64,000 nt of DNA from Clusia tigrina. Its lineage: Eukaryota > Arthropoda > Insecta > Diptera > Clusiidae. The position numbers and the translations under genes were made by a program. Below the pieces are notes generated by a model. It was not told the origin of the DNA. It searched no databases and worked only from the letters and a program-made list of their open reading frames with translations. Shown here one piece after another: positions 31,680-44,848 of this stretch. The stretch is from NCBI GenBank assembly GCA_920105625.2, contig OV050030.1, positions 96,179,152-96,243,151 of the forward strand, given 5' to 3'. Every line of letters starts with the position of its first letter. The stretch's first letter is position 1.

Positions 31680-33475
31680 ATAACCACGAAATTATGAAAG
31701 AGTACTTCTCACTGAATAGTTTGGACGTAACATCCTCTTCTTATATCGTTAATGAGATGAATTCCGCGCTACCGCCAGCCTGGAAACTAACACAATTCGA
31801 ATTAATGATCGATTTGAAACTTCTTTACTATGGAAATATGATGAAATTAAGTTGCCAAACAGTCTCCTAATAGCAATGCAACGAATGTTTTAGAAGAAAA
31901 TTGTTGAAATATCCTGCATTGGCGAATAATATTATAATGTAAATGGATGGTTACTTGGCGAAAGGCTATATCCGAAAGAAAAGACATTGTGAGCTAAATA
32001 GTGCATACGAGAGGGTAAGATATTTGCCAATTTTTACTGTTTCTAATATGAATAAATCTGGAAAGCTTCGTATTGGTTGGGATGCAGCTGCACAAGTCGA
32101 CGGCCTCTCATTAAACTCCATGCTCTCTAAGGGACCGGATCAGATTATGTCTATTTTGAATCGTTTTAGAGAGAGCCTGATTGCTGATTGCGCATACATT
32201 CGCGAATTGTTTCATCAAATCAGTGTGCGTGAAGCATATCAACAAGTGCAACGTTTCTTGTGGAATCAGGCGAGCCAAACGTTTTTGTTATGCAGGTCTT
32301 AATATTTGGACAACCTGCTCGCCCAGATGCGCCAAATTCGTTAAGAATAAGGTCCCCGAGAGCAGCTGAGTCAATTATCCAGAATCATTATATGGTATTA
32401 ATCAGCGTAGGCACCGTCGACGAGGCGATTAAACTAGCGAGCGAGGTCGAATACATTCATTCAAAAGGCGAATTCGAAATCCACAACTGGATCTCCAATT
32501 CCTCTAACGTAATAGAGGCGCTCGGTGGTAAACAATCGCAAAACTTAAACATCGGATCTGAAAAGTCAATACCTGAACGTGTTCTGGGTATGTGGTGGTG
32601 TACGTCAACTAACAGCTTTACGTTCAATCTGTCTACAAGGCATCACTTCTTCAGCTTCTGAATAAAAACCTTCGTCCAACAAAAGGCAAGTTCTTCGGGT
32701 GATGATGTCCATTTTTGACCCACTCAGGCTTATAGCACACTTCACTGGATATATTAAAATTCTGATGCAAGAAGTGTGGAGAGCTCCTCTAGAGTGGGAC
32801 GATCCAATTCAAGACATTCAATATAAAAAATGCTGTCTCAGGGTAAAACATTTAAAAACAATAAATAAAGTTAAAATTCCCTGATGCTACCTTAACGACA
32901 TCAAATTTGGAGAACACGGTGGTCAGCTGCTTCCCGTATTTGTTGACTCCAGCGAAAATGCCTTCGCAGCAGTCGCGTACCTCAGAACTTCTAAAGAATA
33001 TTATGTAGAGTGCAGTTTTATATCAGCAAAGACACGCGCCTGGAGTGGGACCTAGCAAGGCTAGGAACACGTTTAGCCAAAAATATTGTTGAAGAACACA
33101 CAATAAAATTTGCGCAGCAGACGTTCGTTCAGACTTAAAAACCGTCCTGAGCTGGATCCAATCAGATCACCGCATGTACCGCCGTTCGTAGCCTTTAGGA
33201 TAAGTGAAATACTTGATTTATTAAATATTCGACAATGGTGATATGTGCCACCAAACTAAATGTTGCTGACAATGCGACAAAATGGTTAAATCCACCAGAC
33301 TTCACTTCACCTAGTTGCTGGTACAATGGTCCAGCATTTCTGCGGAACTCAGAAGAGCTTTGACCTCAAAATCTATTCAAATATGAGACAAGTAAAGATC
33401 TCAAAGAACAGTTTTTGCATCACCTTGAAGCTAAACCACAAATAATAGACGTTGAAAGATTTTTCTAGCTGGGGT
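31680..33475 (+). pseudogene. BEL/Pao reverse transcriptase and RNase H-linker remnant
   Basis: Recognisable blocks: RFETSLLWKYDEIKLPNSLL; YLAKGYIRKKRHCELNSAYE; LRIGWDAAAQVDGLSLNSML and GPDQIMSILNRFRE; an RT end resembling NTVDEAIKLASEVEYIH; GEFEIHNWISNSSNVIEALG; IPERVLGMWWCTSTNSFTFN; the RPTKRQVLR-like FDPLR block; and KLNVADNATKWLNPPDF. The YVDD-type catalytic box is lost between 32,300 and 32,400. No protease is recognisable between the gag knuckles and RT. Many frames are needed to read it. Confidence 0.78.
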
Positions 33476-34326
33476 AAGCTTGTTCGAACTTACATATACA
33501 TCCTTCGTTTCATATGGAACTTATTTTCGAAAAAAGGGTATTGCAAAGAGAACAGGGTACATCGAAGAAGATGAATATCTAATGACCGAAAACTACTTCT
33601 ATCGACTGGCAAAAGGTGACAACTTCAGCAGTGAAATATCTGTTAGTCGTGCAACTAAAGATCTAACTATCGGTAGTAACAAATGCTTAAGTAAATCAAG
33701 TCCTCTTTACAAATTGTCTCCTTACTTACACGACCAAGGTGTACTGCATACAAGAGGAAAAATAGATACTGCACTGGGTATCAATAATTGCGTGAAACAT
33801 CCAATCTTATTAGCCAAAAATCATTGCGTGACACAGTTGATAGTTCAATCATACCATCGGCGTTTCCACCACTAGAATAATGAAACCGTAGTTAATGAGC
33901 TGCGACAAAAGTATATAAGTCGGATGCATATAGTCTTGAAAAAAGTCAGGAATGAGTGCCAGCTAAGCTAAAATCATCGCTTCACCAAAACCTCCAGAAA
34001 TGTCCGATTTACCTTCAGGAAGACTTTCAACAGATACAAGGGCTTTCTTATATATTGGTCTCGACTATTTCGTTCCAATGACGGTAGCTTTAGATCGACG
34101 CACACAGAAGAGAGAAACAAATTCATGTATTCTTGCAGTTAAAGGATTTATACCAAGGCGTGCCGTTCTGTCGACATAAGATGTGATAATGGAACCAATT
34201 TCCACAGAGCCGACCGAGAATTAAGCGAGGCAACACAACATCAAAATTTCAAATTGGCCGAGGAGTTTTCCAGTTCAATCACAAAATGGATCTTTATCCG
34301 TCCTGCGTCACCACATATGGGTGGAA
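33476..34326 (+). pseudogene. BEL/Pao integrase N-terminal and core part
   Basis: An open frame at 33,480-33,875 carries the integrase lead-in (LSPYLHDQGVLHTRGKIDTA) and the zinc-domain histidines (HPILLAKNHCVTQLIVQSYH, RRFHH). After a stop come VNELRQKYISRMH, the PKPPEMSDLP block, YIGLDYFVPMTVALDRRTQK and TRCDNGTNFHRADREL. It crosses the inner edge of arm B at 33,984 without interruption, unlike A and C. It ends at the LINE target duplication. Confidence 0.83.
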
Positions 34327-34689
34327 TTTTTTTTTTATTAAATAGTTGGTTTTTTTTTTAAATTCTCTTATAATAAGATTAACATTAACTATTCAAATCC
34401 TAAATCTTATAGCAATATTAACCCGCAACCAGTGTATTGGAGTTAGTTACTAGTAACTAAGTAACTAAAGTAAATAATTTAAATATTTAAGTATAACAGT
34501 TTAATCTAGTGAGAACAATTCAATTAAATAATTTCAGTCTAGCCTACGTAACCGTGTGTATGTTTTGGTTTGAAGTAATTGTCTTGCCAAATAATTGAGT
34601 TGATATCGGAATTTGAATTTATATTTACACTTAATTTTTTTTTAGCTCAGTTTTTACTAGTGGTATTTTAAAATCGCTGTGGATGCTAT

Positions 34690-35588
34690 CATTTTTAATG
34701 TACCAATCGAAGAATTTTCGATTGTGCACGCTGGATTAATTCAATGTTAGATGAGCTACCATTTCCCCGCAGCTGGGCTCCATACGTCCACATTGGCTTT
34801 ATTATTCTATTATACAGTAGAACTTTGTTTTCTAGTTGCAGTCCTGATTTTTTATTAAGTAACCAATTGATTCCTTGTGATTTCAATTTCATTTGCGTAC
34901 GTTTGGTTCCATGTGCTTGCGCCAACTTAGTCTACGATCGAGATGGACCCCAAGATAGGTTACTTCATTAGCTGGAGGAATAGATAGGCCATTTAATGTG
35001 ACATTAGAGCAATTATGCTTACAAAGAGTAAATGTTACGTGGGAACTTTTATTTTCATTTACGCGATGCGCCAATTAGCGAGCCAGGACTCAATTAGTTT
35101 TAAGTTCTAACTCAGATCTCTCGATGCAATTCTCGGATTTTTATGGCAGCTCAGGTTGGCAGTATCGTCAACAAAAGTCGACGTCATAAGGCGACTGTCT
35201 GAGGGCAAATCGGAAGTAAATACTAGGTATAGCGGTCCGAGTACACTTCCCTTTGGGACACCAGCTTTAATGTTAAGGACGGGGGTGACACAGCGATTGT
35301 ACAAATATGATTTTTGTATCTGGTGCACGCTTGCAGGCACAATTTTTTAGATTTTGTATAATAGACCAGCGTGCCAGACCCTATCAAACGCCTGAGCAAT
35401 ATCAAGGAAAATTGCCGAGCAGTACTTTTTATCCTCAAAGCTGTTTGTTATTCCACTGGCTATGCGATTTACCTGCTCTATTGTACTGTGTTTCGGGCGA
35501 AATCTAAATTATACCACTTTCTTCGACATCTGGTAAAATTTTTAGCATCAACAGTCTTTCAAAAAGTTTTCACAGCATCGGAAGTAGA
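34690..35588 (-). pseudogene. Jockey-1 ORF2: RT palm to C-terminus (arm B)
   Basis: Same motifs and breaks as arm A 27,639-28,560. The frame containing KAGVPKGSVLGP and STFVDDTANL is at 35,107-35,340, and the C-terminal YLGVHLDRRLSW piece at 34,889-35,074. It shares small variants with copy C that arm A lacks, for example Ile for Arg in MRIKSTARQ-type shadow frames and DLS for HLS at the frame end. Confidence 0.83.
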
Positions 35589-35595
35589 CTAATAG

Positions 35596-37203
35596 CAAAG
35601 AAGACAAAGAAAATTCCCTCCAAATTTATTTACCGTTCCGGCCATTTTTCTTTGGTCACACGTATAGTGTATGTGAATTTATTGTGTTTGTTGTAAAAAT
35701 ATTCCATATCCCTGCAGTGAAAAATATAGGCAGTCTTCAAAATGTACTACTAAATTTAATAGTAAAAAATCAAGTGGTTAATTTACTATTTCAAAACTTA
35801 TCTATAAGTTAAGCAGTTACTGACTTCTGCGGCACTTCATTGCCGTGTATACTAAATTTTTCCTTTCTTGTCAATTTAATAAAAAAGGAAGTAAAGACAA
35901 ACATTGGAATTTGAAGAAAAACAGTTCTTCTTATAATTTCAACCACTTTTTGTAATTCCTCAATTTAGAGATAAATCTTCAAGTTAACGCGTGTTTTAAA
36001 ATATCCGCAAAGTGTCCGGAAAGAAGAGTGGAAACGTGGCACCATTAATTAACATGCTGAATTAATGGCGAGTACACATTATTATATTATGTACATACAT
36101 ACATATATATGAATTTTACATATAATTATGAGTTTTACTAGTATTTTACATGTCGAGTACACATTATTATAATATGTATATATGAATTTTACATATATTC
36201 TGAGTTTTACTAGTACTTTAACTAGTTGGTTTCACTGCTGGGATGTTGTCTAAAAATAGCGAATATTCGGAGAAAAAAATCAGAAGAAATCAGGGCTACG
36301 TTTAAATTAAACTTTTAGGGGGTCACTTCATTTGTATTTTAAAAAGAACTGCGAAACTTCTAAAAAGAAAATAAAATAACAAATCAAAAAAAATTGTATT
36401 ATTTAATTTGGAATTGAAAACTCAAATGTTAACAAGTTCTTTTCATAAATTATAACTATTCTTAATGTAAAATCTGATCCAATTGCTTTGCATTTACACT
36501 TCTGTTCACTGTAAACGCACCATAGTAATCATAAGATGTAGAATAATAATTATTTGGTTTTTTGCCATAATATTATACTACTAATAACTAAAATAATTAA
36601 TAAAAATTGATTTATATTAAAATTTGGTCCGACTGCCCCAGTAATACCCCAAGCGTGTTTAAATATGCATGGCCATGAACGAATAAAAGTGCACAGGGGA
36701 CAGTAAAAATATTAGAATTTGGAACAGAGGGCGACGAAGATTAAGAAATTGACGGTCAAAAGAGAATTCAACATTTTTACAGTATTCTCACATATAACAA
36801 CAGTTTCAATAATCTCAGAAAAATCTTCAAAATAGGTCAAAAATGCAGCTAAACGAATCAAGTTAACGGCTTTATGCTTTTAATTAAACAGAGGTAGTGT
36901 TTCTTTCTTTAATAATGAAGAAAACAATTTTTTATTTTGTCAAATAAATTTTTTTACTTAAACGCAACTGGAATATTTCGACTTGTGGATTTTGTGGTTT
37001 CATTGACAATGAGAAATTATCAAAGAAATTGTATGTTTTCATTTATTTTGAGAAATTAAGTGAATTGAGGAATGACGATAGTTAGAGTTAAGGGGGGTGC
37101 ACTGTATTTTTACCACTACATACATCAATTTTAAAAACTCCTCTCAGTAGCAGAACTCGCACAAATACATTCAAATCAACTGTCTATTCTTGTATGTTCT
37201 TTG
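35596..37203. mobile_element. 1.6-kb non-autonomous DNA transposon-like insert (arm B)
   Basis: Bounded by CTAATAG at 35,589-35,595 and 37,204-37,210. The inverted ends are clearer here: CAAAGAAGACAAAGAAAATT on the left and, read inward from the right, CAAAGAACATACAAGAATAG. No transposase frame. Confidence 0.7.
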
Positions 37204-37210
37204 CTAATAG

Positions 37211-38540
37211 GTCTGTGGCGCCGGTTGTGTTTTATCTTTTCCGCGCTTCGGAATTATGATTACCTGTGATATCTTCCAAGCTGAAGGGAAATAACCAATT
37301 CGAAATATATTTTAAACAGCTGCGTTAAAACTTTGAAAGCTATATCTGGTAACTCAGCTACCATTTTGGCAGTAGCTGACTCGTAGCCTGTGCATTTTTT
37401 CAAGTTGAAATGATTTAGAACTGTGCACTTTATTTCCTTCGTCTTAACTTTAATTGCGCCAAACGTTTTTTGGGTGACCAGAGGTGGAATTACGAAATCA
37501 TTGGTACCAGGATTAGGTTGAAACACTTTTTCTAGATGATGAGCAAGCGTTAAGGCATTATCTTTGTTGCTACACGCCCAGCTCCCATTACTCATTCTAA
37601 GTTGTGGTTCCGACTCCTATGGAATTTTGATGCTTTTATTAGCTTTCCACAAGGAATAATTAAAATTTTTTTTCTGTAGGGCATAATTTTCTCGCGTAGT
37701 TTTTTAAGTGATTTTCCAGCTCTGCATGTAAAGCTTCACTGAGCCGTTTTTTAGATAAAGCGCAGTTTTGTTTGGTCGTAGGCGACCTGTGTTTTTGCCA
37801 AAGGCGGCCGAACCGTAATTTTCCATTAACTAGGTTTTCAATGTCCATTGTCGTTCTCCGGATACCATGCAATGGGAATGGTAATTTCGGAGGAGTTACA
37901 TTTACAGCCTCTTACACAAGAACGGAATTTATATTTTGCTTCGATTTCGTCTTCGCATTTTAGACGTGTTGAGATATTTATGTGACTGCTTACATATTTT
38001 CGATGCGCGAGGCAGTTAGTTCTTGAAGAGGTTAAATAAGGAGACTCGTAAACTATAGCTTTTTTAAAAAAATTAATTATTACCGGTGAATAATCAGAAG
38101 ATAAGTCAACGCATGGCTCCGCAATAAACAAATTTTTTCAAATACCTTTTATTATCCCAAAGTCAATAAATCTGGTATTTTCCGAGGATCTATAGGCCAA
38201 TATTTGGATGGCTAGAGGACCCGAAATCAAGTTTGTAGCGACGATTCATAAGAGCAGAGAACAATTGCTTTCCTGTGGGACTAATCAACCTGGAACCCCA
38301 GAAAGTGTGCTTCGCATTAAAATCTACAGTTGCTACAAATAGCATAGTGTTTTATTCTACTTCTTATTAACACACCAGTGCCTTCCCATCAGGATGATTC
38401 GTCATAGGCAGCTTATAACCAACAATGGAAAAGTTGAATTTGTTTCAAAGATGAGTTTCCGAAACAAAGCATTACATGAATTTTATTGGAAGACAAAAAG
38501 TTTTCTAATTTGGCATTCCAGCAATAAAGTTGGCAAATAG
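37211..38540 (-). pseudogene. Jockey-1 ORF2: endonuclease to start of RT (arm B)
   Basis: Mirror of arm A 24,690-26,023. Open pieces at 37,838-38,131 (endonuclease C-terminal SDYSPVII block), 37,660-37,872 (pre-RT) and 37,260-37,595 (RT start, LKKCTGYESATAKMVAEL). The pre-RT piece ends KKF by frameshift where arm A continues to LWKANKSIKIP; copy C shares the frameshift. Confidence 0.8.
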
Positions 38541-39740
38541 AAACAAGTTAATTTTTTGGAAATGAACATTTGCATCATTTGGGTTTGCGTTTTTATGACC
38601 TCTTGAACCATATTTAACTTTGTGGTCATGAACTGTGTTAAATATTGAGTGATGCTCATTAGCATAGCTTCTAGACTTTGATAGTTCATACCATCGGCTG
38701 TATTTGGGTTAACGTTAGTCTTTACTATGTTTGCGTACGACATAGCAGACGAACTATTTGAGGACTCAGACTGACTCAAGTTAGTGGTACCTGGTCTAGA
38801 CTCAGAAGTAGGATTGGGTTGCATTTGTTGACGGTGGAAAGGCTTTTTTAAAGGTATATATAAACTGGACATACACAGTAGTTGGCAGTATAATTGCCAC
38901 TACAGTTACTGCATTTCTTGGCTTCAGCAATAGATCTGTCTGAGGAGTATTGTGACAAATGGTGAAGACATACTGTACGTAGCGTATAATTCGTTTTCGT
39001 GTAGCCATACTCTTGACAATTGCCTCTTCTCTTGTGAGGTTACTCTACAGTGATACGTCGATTCCACAATTACCGCATATCGTAAATAGGGTGAGTTTCA
39101 TTTGCTTTTCAATTTTCGCGTGTCAGGTTCAAGCTCGACTCGTAATAGTGGTTGTTGTATTTATTCTTATTTTTTATATTGGAAACGGAATCTAAAACCA
39201 GCATTTTCAAGAGGCTCTTTGATTTCGTCCGGATCTATATCAGATTCAATGCCTTTGATAACTACCGCAAGTCCCTTCCTACTTTTTAGTTGGTATGTGT
39301 AATAGCTCTTTTTATTTTTATCGAAGTGCGTTATATAATACGGTAGTTGGATTCTTCGTAAATTTATACTTTTGTTTCCGCTATGTTACCTTTCATTAAA
39401 GGAATAATATGGAATTTTTGGCTATCTATTAGTTGGCTCAAACTTTGCACTAATGCGTTGAAGCTGCGTTCATGTAGATACTTAGGTGGTGGCTTATAAG
39501 ATTTGGAAGTTATTTGATTTTGGACTCCAGAGTCCGAAGCATGGATTGTCGATAAAATAGCAAAACGATTTTGGTTAAGAGATTGCTTATAGATTTTTGC
39601 TGCTTGTTTACCAAATTTAGTTTGAGGACTTAACTTACGCTTAACGTGTAGCGATCTGCCTATCTGTATTGTCGCCCTAGCTGTAATTTGTTCACCCGAG
39701 AGAGGAGTACGCTGAGTTAGCTCGCCAGAATGAGGAATAT
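38483..39740 (-). pseudogene. Jockey-1 ORF1 remnant (arm B)
   Basis: Adds to the arm A copy an RRM-like segment (39,121-39,330) and a longer open C-terminal part (38,872-38,483; SSLYIPLKKPFHRQQMQPNP ... NSSSAMSYANIVKTN). The zinc-knuckle frame is at about 38,870-38,930. Still frameshifted. Confidence 0.75.
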
Positions 39741-40050
39741 TACACTGAGCAGATATTTTAATTTCCTTTGTTTATGTATTTGCTCCTCCTCTTTTTTTAA
39801 ATACATTGTCAGTGTGTGTGCGCATGTTTTCTTGTTCGGTTGTCTGTGGTGAGGCGCATTGAGATTTCCACGAGCGCTATTTTTTATTTATTTTTTCACT
39901 CACTGCTTCTGATACTAAAATTATCAGTTTTATGCGTCTCTTTCGATTGGTTGAAAATTTAAATCATTAAATATTTTATTAATTCACTAACAACTGAGGA
40001 GCAAACAAAATCACATCCGCACTCTACAATAGGTAGTTGAAAATTCAGTA

Positions 40051-40443
40051 GATGGAAGTTGGCAACGATTAATCCAGTTAGTAAAAAATACACTTTCGCA
40101 AATTTTGCCTACTCGAAATCTAACCAATAAGCTTCTACATAGTATGCTGCTAGAGGCTGCTGAAAGAACCATAAAATCGAGACCGTTAACTTATCTCCCA
40201 TTCGACGAAGAAACTGAAGAAGCTCTCACACCAAACCACTTCCTGTTAGGTTCATCTAATGGCGAAAAACCTGATGGAATCCTATGCGATGAGAACATTT
40301 TGCTGAAGAAAAATTGGTTGCAAGCACAACAATCTCCGAATTCGTTCTGGAAGAGGTGGGTACGAGAGGACCTTCCCACACTTACTCGGCGCACTAAGTC
40401 GTATCACCAGTCAAAGGTATCGAGAAAGGTGATGAAGTGGTAA
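40051..40443 (+). pseudogene. BEL/Pao integrase C-terminal part (arm B)
   Basis: Open from 40,105 (MPTRNLTNKLLHSMLLEAAE ... SRPLTYLPFDEE ... SFWKRWVREDLPTLTRRTK), beginning at the LINE target duplication. Downstream, after the stop, further BEL C-terminal sequence is readable in other frames (GQIRRTVVQTSTRIYERPAV) up to the LTR at 40,582. It pairs with 33,476-34,326. Confidence 0.85.
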
Positions 40444-40581
40444 TAGTAGATGAAACTAATCCACGAAATAATTGGCCGAAATTAAAGGTGCTCGACGTAT
40501 CAGTAAAGATGGGCAAATAAGAAGAACTGTAGTACAAACTTCAACTAGGATTTATGAAAGACCAGCCGTTCGAATGCAACA

Positions 40582-40765
40582 AACGCATTATAATTATATT
40601 ATAACTAACGCTAAAATCTTATATTATAATCCAATACTAAAAAAGTAAGACTTAATAAAAATAACGTTTGTTATATTTCTATCCCTTTTTGCAGAAATTT
40701 TAAAATATCACTAATCAAGTATTACAAAATTTGAACTCGTTTGAATCACAGCGTTAATCGCAAAC
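40582..40765 (+). repeat. BEL 3' LTR segment (arm B)
   Basis: Matches 30,152-30,325. Its downstream edge is unclear because the sequence continues AT-rich to 40,980. Confidence 0.65.
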
Positions 40766-42400
40766 AGCGTTACTCTTACAGCGTTAATTCTTTAAAAACA
40801 AATAAGTTCTGTATCTTCTGTAATATTAAAATTTCTTCGTCTTTTATTTTCGCAAAAATAATATCGTTATTCAAAGGAATTCCTGTGTATTCAACAACTC
40901 CTAAAAACTACATTCATCATTATAAAATATCTTATACTATTACACTCATTTCATTAACAATATTTCTTATATGACGAGTTTTGTTTTCTGGGGAATTACA
41001 GTTTCGTGGTCCAACATTTGTTGCAAAGATTGGGAAAAAACCCAGAAAAAGCTAATCAAACCAACCTTAATTAAATCTTTTATTTTCATTAACTTATTAA
41101 ATTTTTATTGCATCGCATCTAAGTTCTCATTCACATTAAAAAATCTCGCTACATGTAACAGATTTGTCAATATATCAACGAGTTTTCTACTATGGGAATA
41201 TATTCAATTTTAATTAGTTTATGTAATTCAATCCAGTCGTGTGGATAACTTAATATACAATACAATACAATATAAATAATATATTTCGATGCGATGCGTC
41301 ATATTTTTTCTGAATTTAATGCTTCATAATTAGTTTTACTTTGAAGTCGCTTAGGAGCTTTATTTATCATGCCTTTCACTTTTTATTTCTATAAAATGTC
41401 GAATCTCAAATAAATCAGCTATTCTGAAATTGCACATCAACAAATTTTTAAAATTTGTAATTTTTCCAATGATTGTTTTTTCTAATAATAAATCAACGTC
41501 ATATAATAATACATATAAATTTATATAATATTATAAGACATAAACAATTGTACGGGGTATTATTATTATTAAGAATATATCATTACTGAAATCTTCAAAC
41601 CAACACATCTGTCACCTTAATTAAGTCCATAAAACTACGACAGGAACTATCATATAAATTTATTGCTTCAACATGTCATTTAAGATGCAGTTTTTACATC
41701 CATATGGTTTCATCATTATGGAATAAAAATTCTTGATTAAAACCATGTGCCAAACCCTAGCTGTGTATCTAACTTGTTGAGTTGCCCTAACGCGTAATAT
41801 TTTTTTGTAAAAAAACATTTATAATCAAATAGATATATATATACTCGTATGTTGTTGCGATCGTATTTTTTAGTTGCCAACGTGTGTATTTTTGTTTGTT
41901 TCTGTTTTGCTTTTCCTCTTCTGTTTATTGTTTCCATCTGTCCACTGTTCTGGTGAATGCGGCCAGTCATAGCATAGTGCCAGTTCTGAGGTAGAGATGG
42001 CGCTGCCTAACTGCTGAAACGGAAAATGGTGGAATAGCGGAGGAATCCAAGAAATTGACAAAAATGGGGATTAGAAAGGCGGAGGAATCTAATTTAAAGC
42101 GGTATAGAGGAGAAAACGGGGCTTGTCTTTTTGAAATCTTGTCGTGTGTCGGTCGGTTGCTAGTCGTGGTGTGCGTTTTTTTTTTGATAACCGCGGTGTG
42201 CTGAAGTTAAATTACTAACATATTCAATTCAAAATCAGCTAAAAAAAAACCAAGCGAAAGTTATTAGTGGAAGCAGTCCATCCGGTGAAAAATTTCTTGT
42301 CGTGGCCTAGTTTTACTCGTCCGTTTTTATGGTAATCTGCATCCCCATTTATTGATAAATGCATCCACAACGGTCTTAGCTTCTTGATCGGGGAGGGGAT
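40766..42400. other. no recognisable gene (arm B)
   Basis: Mirror of 20,871-22,680: AT-rich, several short frames of 60-80 residues without motifs, simple repeats near 41,255-41,280 and 41,560. Confidence 0.4.
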
Positions 42401-42582
42401 ATACTTCTGCCCATTTACTAAAATCACTGCTTACCAAACGAACGTGTATTCACACGAGCTCTCCCTTGTGACATTTATCGTTGTTTAAAACAAAACTATT
42501 TTAACAAATTCCGCGAAAGAGACGCTTAAACGAAAGTGTTCAATACAGTGTCTAGTTCTGCTTAGATAAACTAAATACAATA

Positions 42583-43340
42583 ATGTCCTGCTCCAGTATA
42601 GCAGCGGATCGTGGGAGCACAACCAGCAACAACAGCATCTGCCTTCTCTACGTATGGTACAACAACTACCTATTCGACTACAACTGCGACATCGGCATGT
42701 TCTTCTTTCTCTGCGCAAATTCCACCAAAAGGCGTGCAGGTAAGTTAACTGCAATCGCTATCAAAGAGAACACGAACCTCACCCACTACAGATAAAGCGA
42801 AAACAACGCCAAACAGTAACAAAAAGCATAAAATAGTAAAAAACCCAATCCAAAGTAACTAGTAACAAGAGCGATACTACTTCGGAAAGTAAAAACAAAT
42901 TTGGTGCTTTGACCGTTGATGATGACGAACTTTGCTGAATCCTCGCACAATGGACAAGTTGATCAAAAGGAGACCGAAAAAAAACAAATAGTCCAACAAT
43001 TTTTTTTAAACAAACTACCCCCTATATACGTGCAAGGCGTAGAATGTGTTAAGACATTAAAGAATGCGCTAATGTTGCAGACAATAACTTTGTATCTAAA
43101 ATATTAGCAAACAATGAAGTACGAGTTCAATCGAATGACTCGGAAACATACACAAAAATATTCCAAATGCTAAAGTAAAAAGGTACAAAGCCATATACAT
43201 ATAAACCCAAAAATGAATAGGGTTTCAAAGTCATTGTTTGCAATATGCGCCCCTTTGCAGACCAAGAAGGAATTAAAAATGAGTTTGGCGAAAACGGTCA
43301 CAATGTTTTAAACATAACTAACATAACTCACCTCTACGTT
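42583..43340 (+). pseudogene. Jockey-2 ORF1 remnant (arm B)
   Basis: Start MSCSSIAADRGSTTSNNS at 42,583 with an AT-rich 5' UTR before it. Then NKLPPIYVQGVECVKTLKNA (42,916-43,107) and the SNDSETYTKIFQMLK, YTYKPKNE and FKVIVCNMRP blocks to 43,340. Frames are broken as in arm A. Confidence 0.7.
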
Positions 43341-43905
43341 AGGTAGTCACCTTGTTGCAGTGTAGGGGCTCAGTCGCTAAGCCAAGTTAGTAGTCCTACT
43401 GGCCCATATTGAACGTCTCGTTGAGACCGCCGGATCGCCTAGACAGTAACGAATTGGTCAGCCCTTCGGGGTAGTGCGGCAATTCTTTTTTTTGGGTCGC
43501 TGATTGCCGTGCGGAGGAGAAAGAAAACCCCCTGGGCAGGGTTCATCAAACTTATTGACCAAAAAAAAACACAGTAAACTCACGGTGGAACAGCTATGCC
43601 AGTGAGCTTAATAGCGAACTCCGTACGAGGTCCGGCGAACCTACAGTTTCAATTAGCCTTACTATGGGAGTGACCAAAACGCAAAAAAAAAATAAAGAAA
43701 ATTATATAGAAAAAACAATATTCAATTTATATGAAAGAATGGTCGCTTCAAATGTGCAAAATATGGCTACAAAGAGAGAAATCGGACAAGAGAGAAATCT
43801 TCTTTTGGACGTACCCGATTTAAGGCTTTGCTTGCCAGGGGCATATCGCTGGAAACAGCTCGGTCCTTGGGGCAAATCCTGCAAACGTGTCTGCTCGAAC
43901 GACCC
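43341..43905 (+). other. foreign GC-richer insert inside Jockey-2 (arm B)
   Basis: Counterpart of 19,456-20,085, shorter by 77 bp: GGGGCT is joined directly to CAGTCGCTAAG at about 43,371. The 81-aa frame (43,664-43,909) is kept with one substitution. Origin unknown. Confidence 0.4.
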
Positions 43906-44636
43906 CTAAAAGATCCAGATCGGATGGCTGATTAATCCCAAAGGTAAGCAATTATTCTCTGCTCTTATGAACCGTCGCTACAAACTTGATTTCGGGTCCT
44001 CTAGCCATCCAAATATTGGCCCAGAGATCCTCGGAAAATACCAGATCTTATTGACTTTGGGATAGTAAGACAAAATTTGTTTGTTAGCGGAGCCATGCCT
44101 TGACTTATCTTCTGGTAATAATTAAACTATTTAAAAAAGCTTTAGTTTACGAATCTAATTACGGAACCTCTCTACTGGCTCAAATATCGAAAATATGTTA
44201 GCAGTCATATAAATATTTCACCATGTCTAAAATGCGAAGACGATATCGAAGCAGCACTTCAAAATATAAATTCCGTTCTTGTGTCAGCTGCTTTAAAGCA
44301 ACTCCTCCTAAATTACCATTCACATCGCATTGGAATCATAGTGAATGAAAAAATACGATTGAGACGCCATGGGCAAAACACAGATCGCCTACGACCAAAC
44401 AAAACTGCGCTTTATATAAAAGACGTATCAGTGAAGCTTTACATGCAGAGCTGGAAAATCACTACACTACACGAGAAAATTATGTCCTACAGAAAAAAAA
44501 ATTTAGTTATTCCTTGTGGAAAGCTAATAAAAGCATCAAAATTCCAAAGGAGTCGGAGCCAACACTTAGATTGAGTAATGGAAGCTGGGCGTGTACTGAC
44601 AAAAGTAAAGCCTTAGCATTTGCTTATCATCTCCAA
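43906..44636 (+). pseudogene. Jockey-2 ORF2 fragment (arm B)
   Basis: The endonuclease end (KGKQLFSALMNRRYKLDFGS, PEILGKYQILLTLG) to the pre-RT segment (44,281-44,574). Ends at about 44,636 before the RT palm. Mirror of 18,740-19,455. Confidence 0.75.
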
Positions 44637-44848
44637 ATATAATATAACTTCAACGATAATCATGTACTGACTTTATTAAGTTTTAGAAGTAAAAAATGTG
44701 TGAATTTTTATAAAGCGAGTTTTTTAGAGTTGCAGAGATGCAACTTCGGAGAAACAAGTTTTGAGTAGTAATGCTTTTAGTTAAACATATGGTACTATGC
44801 ATTGAAAGAATTAGTTAAGCCAATAATATAATTAGTTCCGCGAAGCAG

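Larger units (their letters stand above)
34327..40050 (-). mobile_element. Jockey-1 LINE (arm B)
   Basis: Same insertion as 23,389-28,903, with target duplication GGTGGAA/GATGGAA. It is the longest version here because ORF1 retains about 210 bp encoding YYTYQLKSRKGLAVVIKGIE and DIDPDEIKEPLENAGF, the RRM-like part of ORF1 missing from arm A. It is interrupted by the 1.6-kb insert. ORFs are broken. Confidence 0.88.
30046..40765 (+). mobile_element. BEL/Pao element split by Jockey-1 LINE
   Basis: 5' LTR region, gag (from 30,367), pol with RT and RNase H region, integrase to 34,326, then the nested LINE (34,327-40,050), then integrase C-terminus (40,051-40,443) and 3' LTR segment. The target duplication GGTGGAA/GATGGAA at 34,320-34,326 and 40,051-40,057 brackets the LINE. 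It is the only copy in the window with both halves, so B is the arm with the continuous BEL. Stops and frameshifts throughout make it inactive. Confidence 0.83.

Noticed and set aside
29246..33983. Central spacer as a gene-bearing palindrome loop
   Set aside because: It is fully explained as a half mariner plus the 5' part of a BEL/Pao element.
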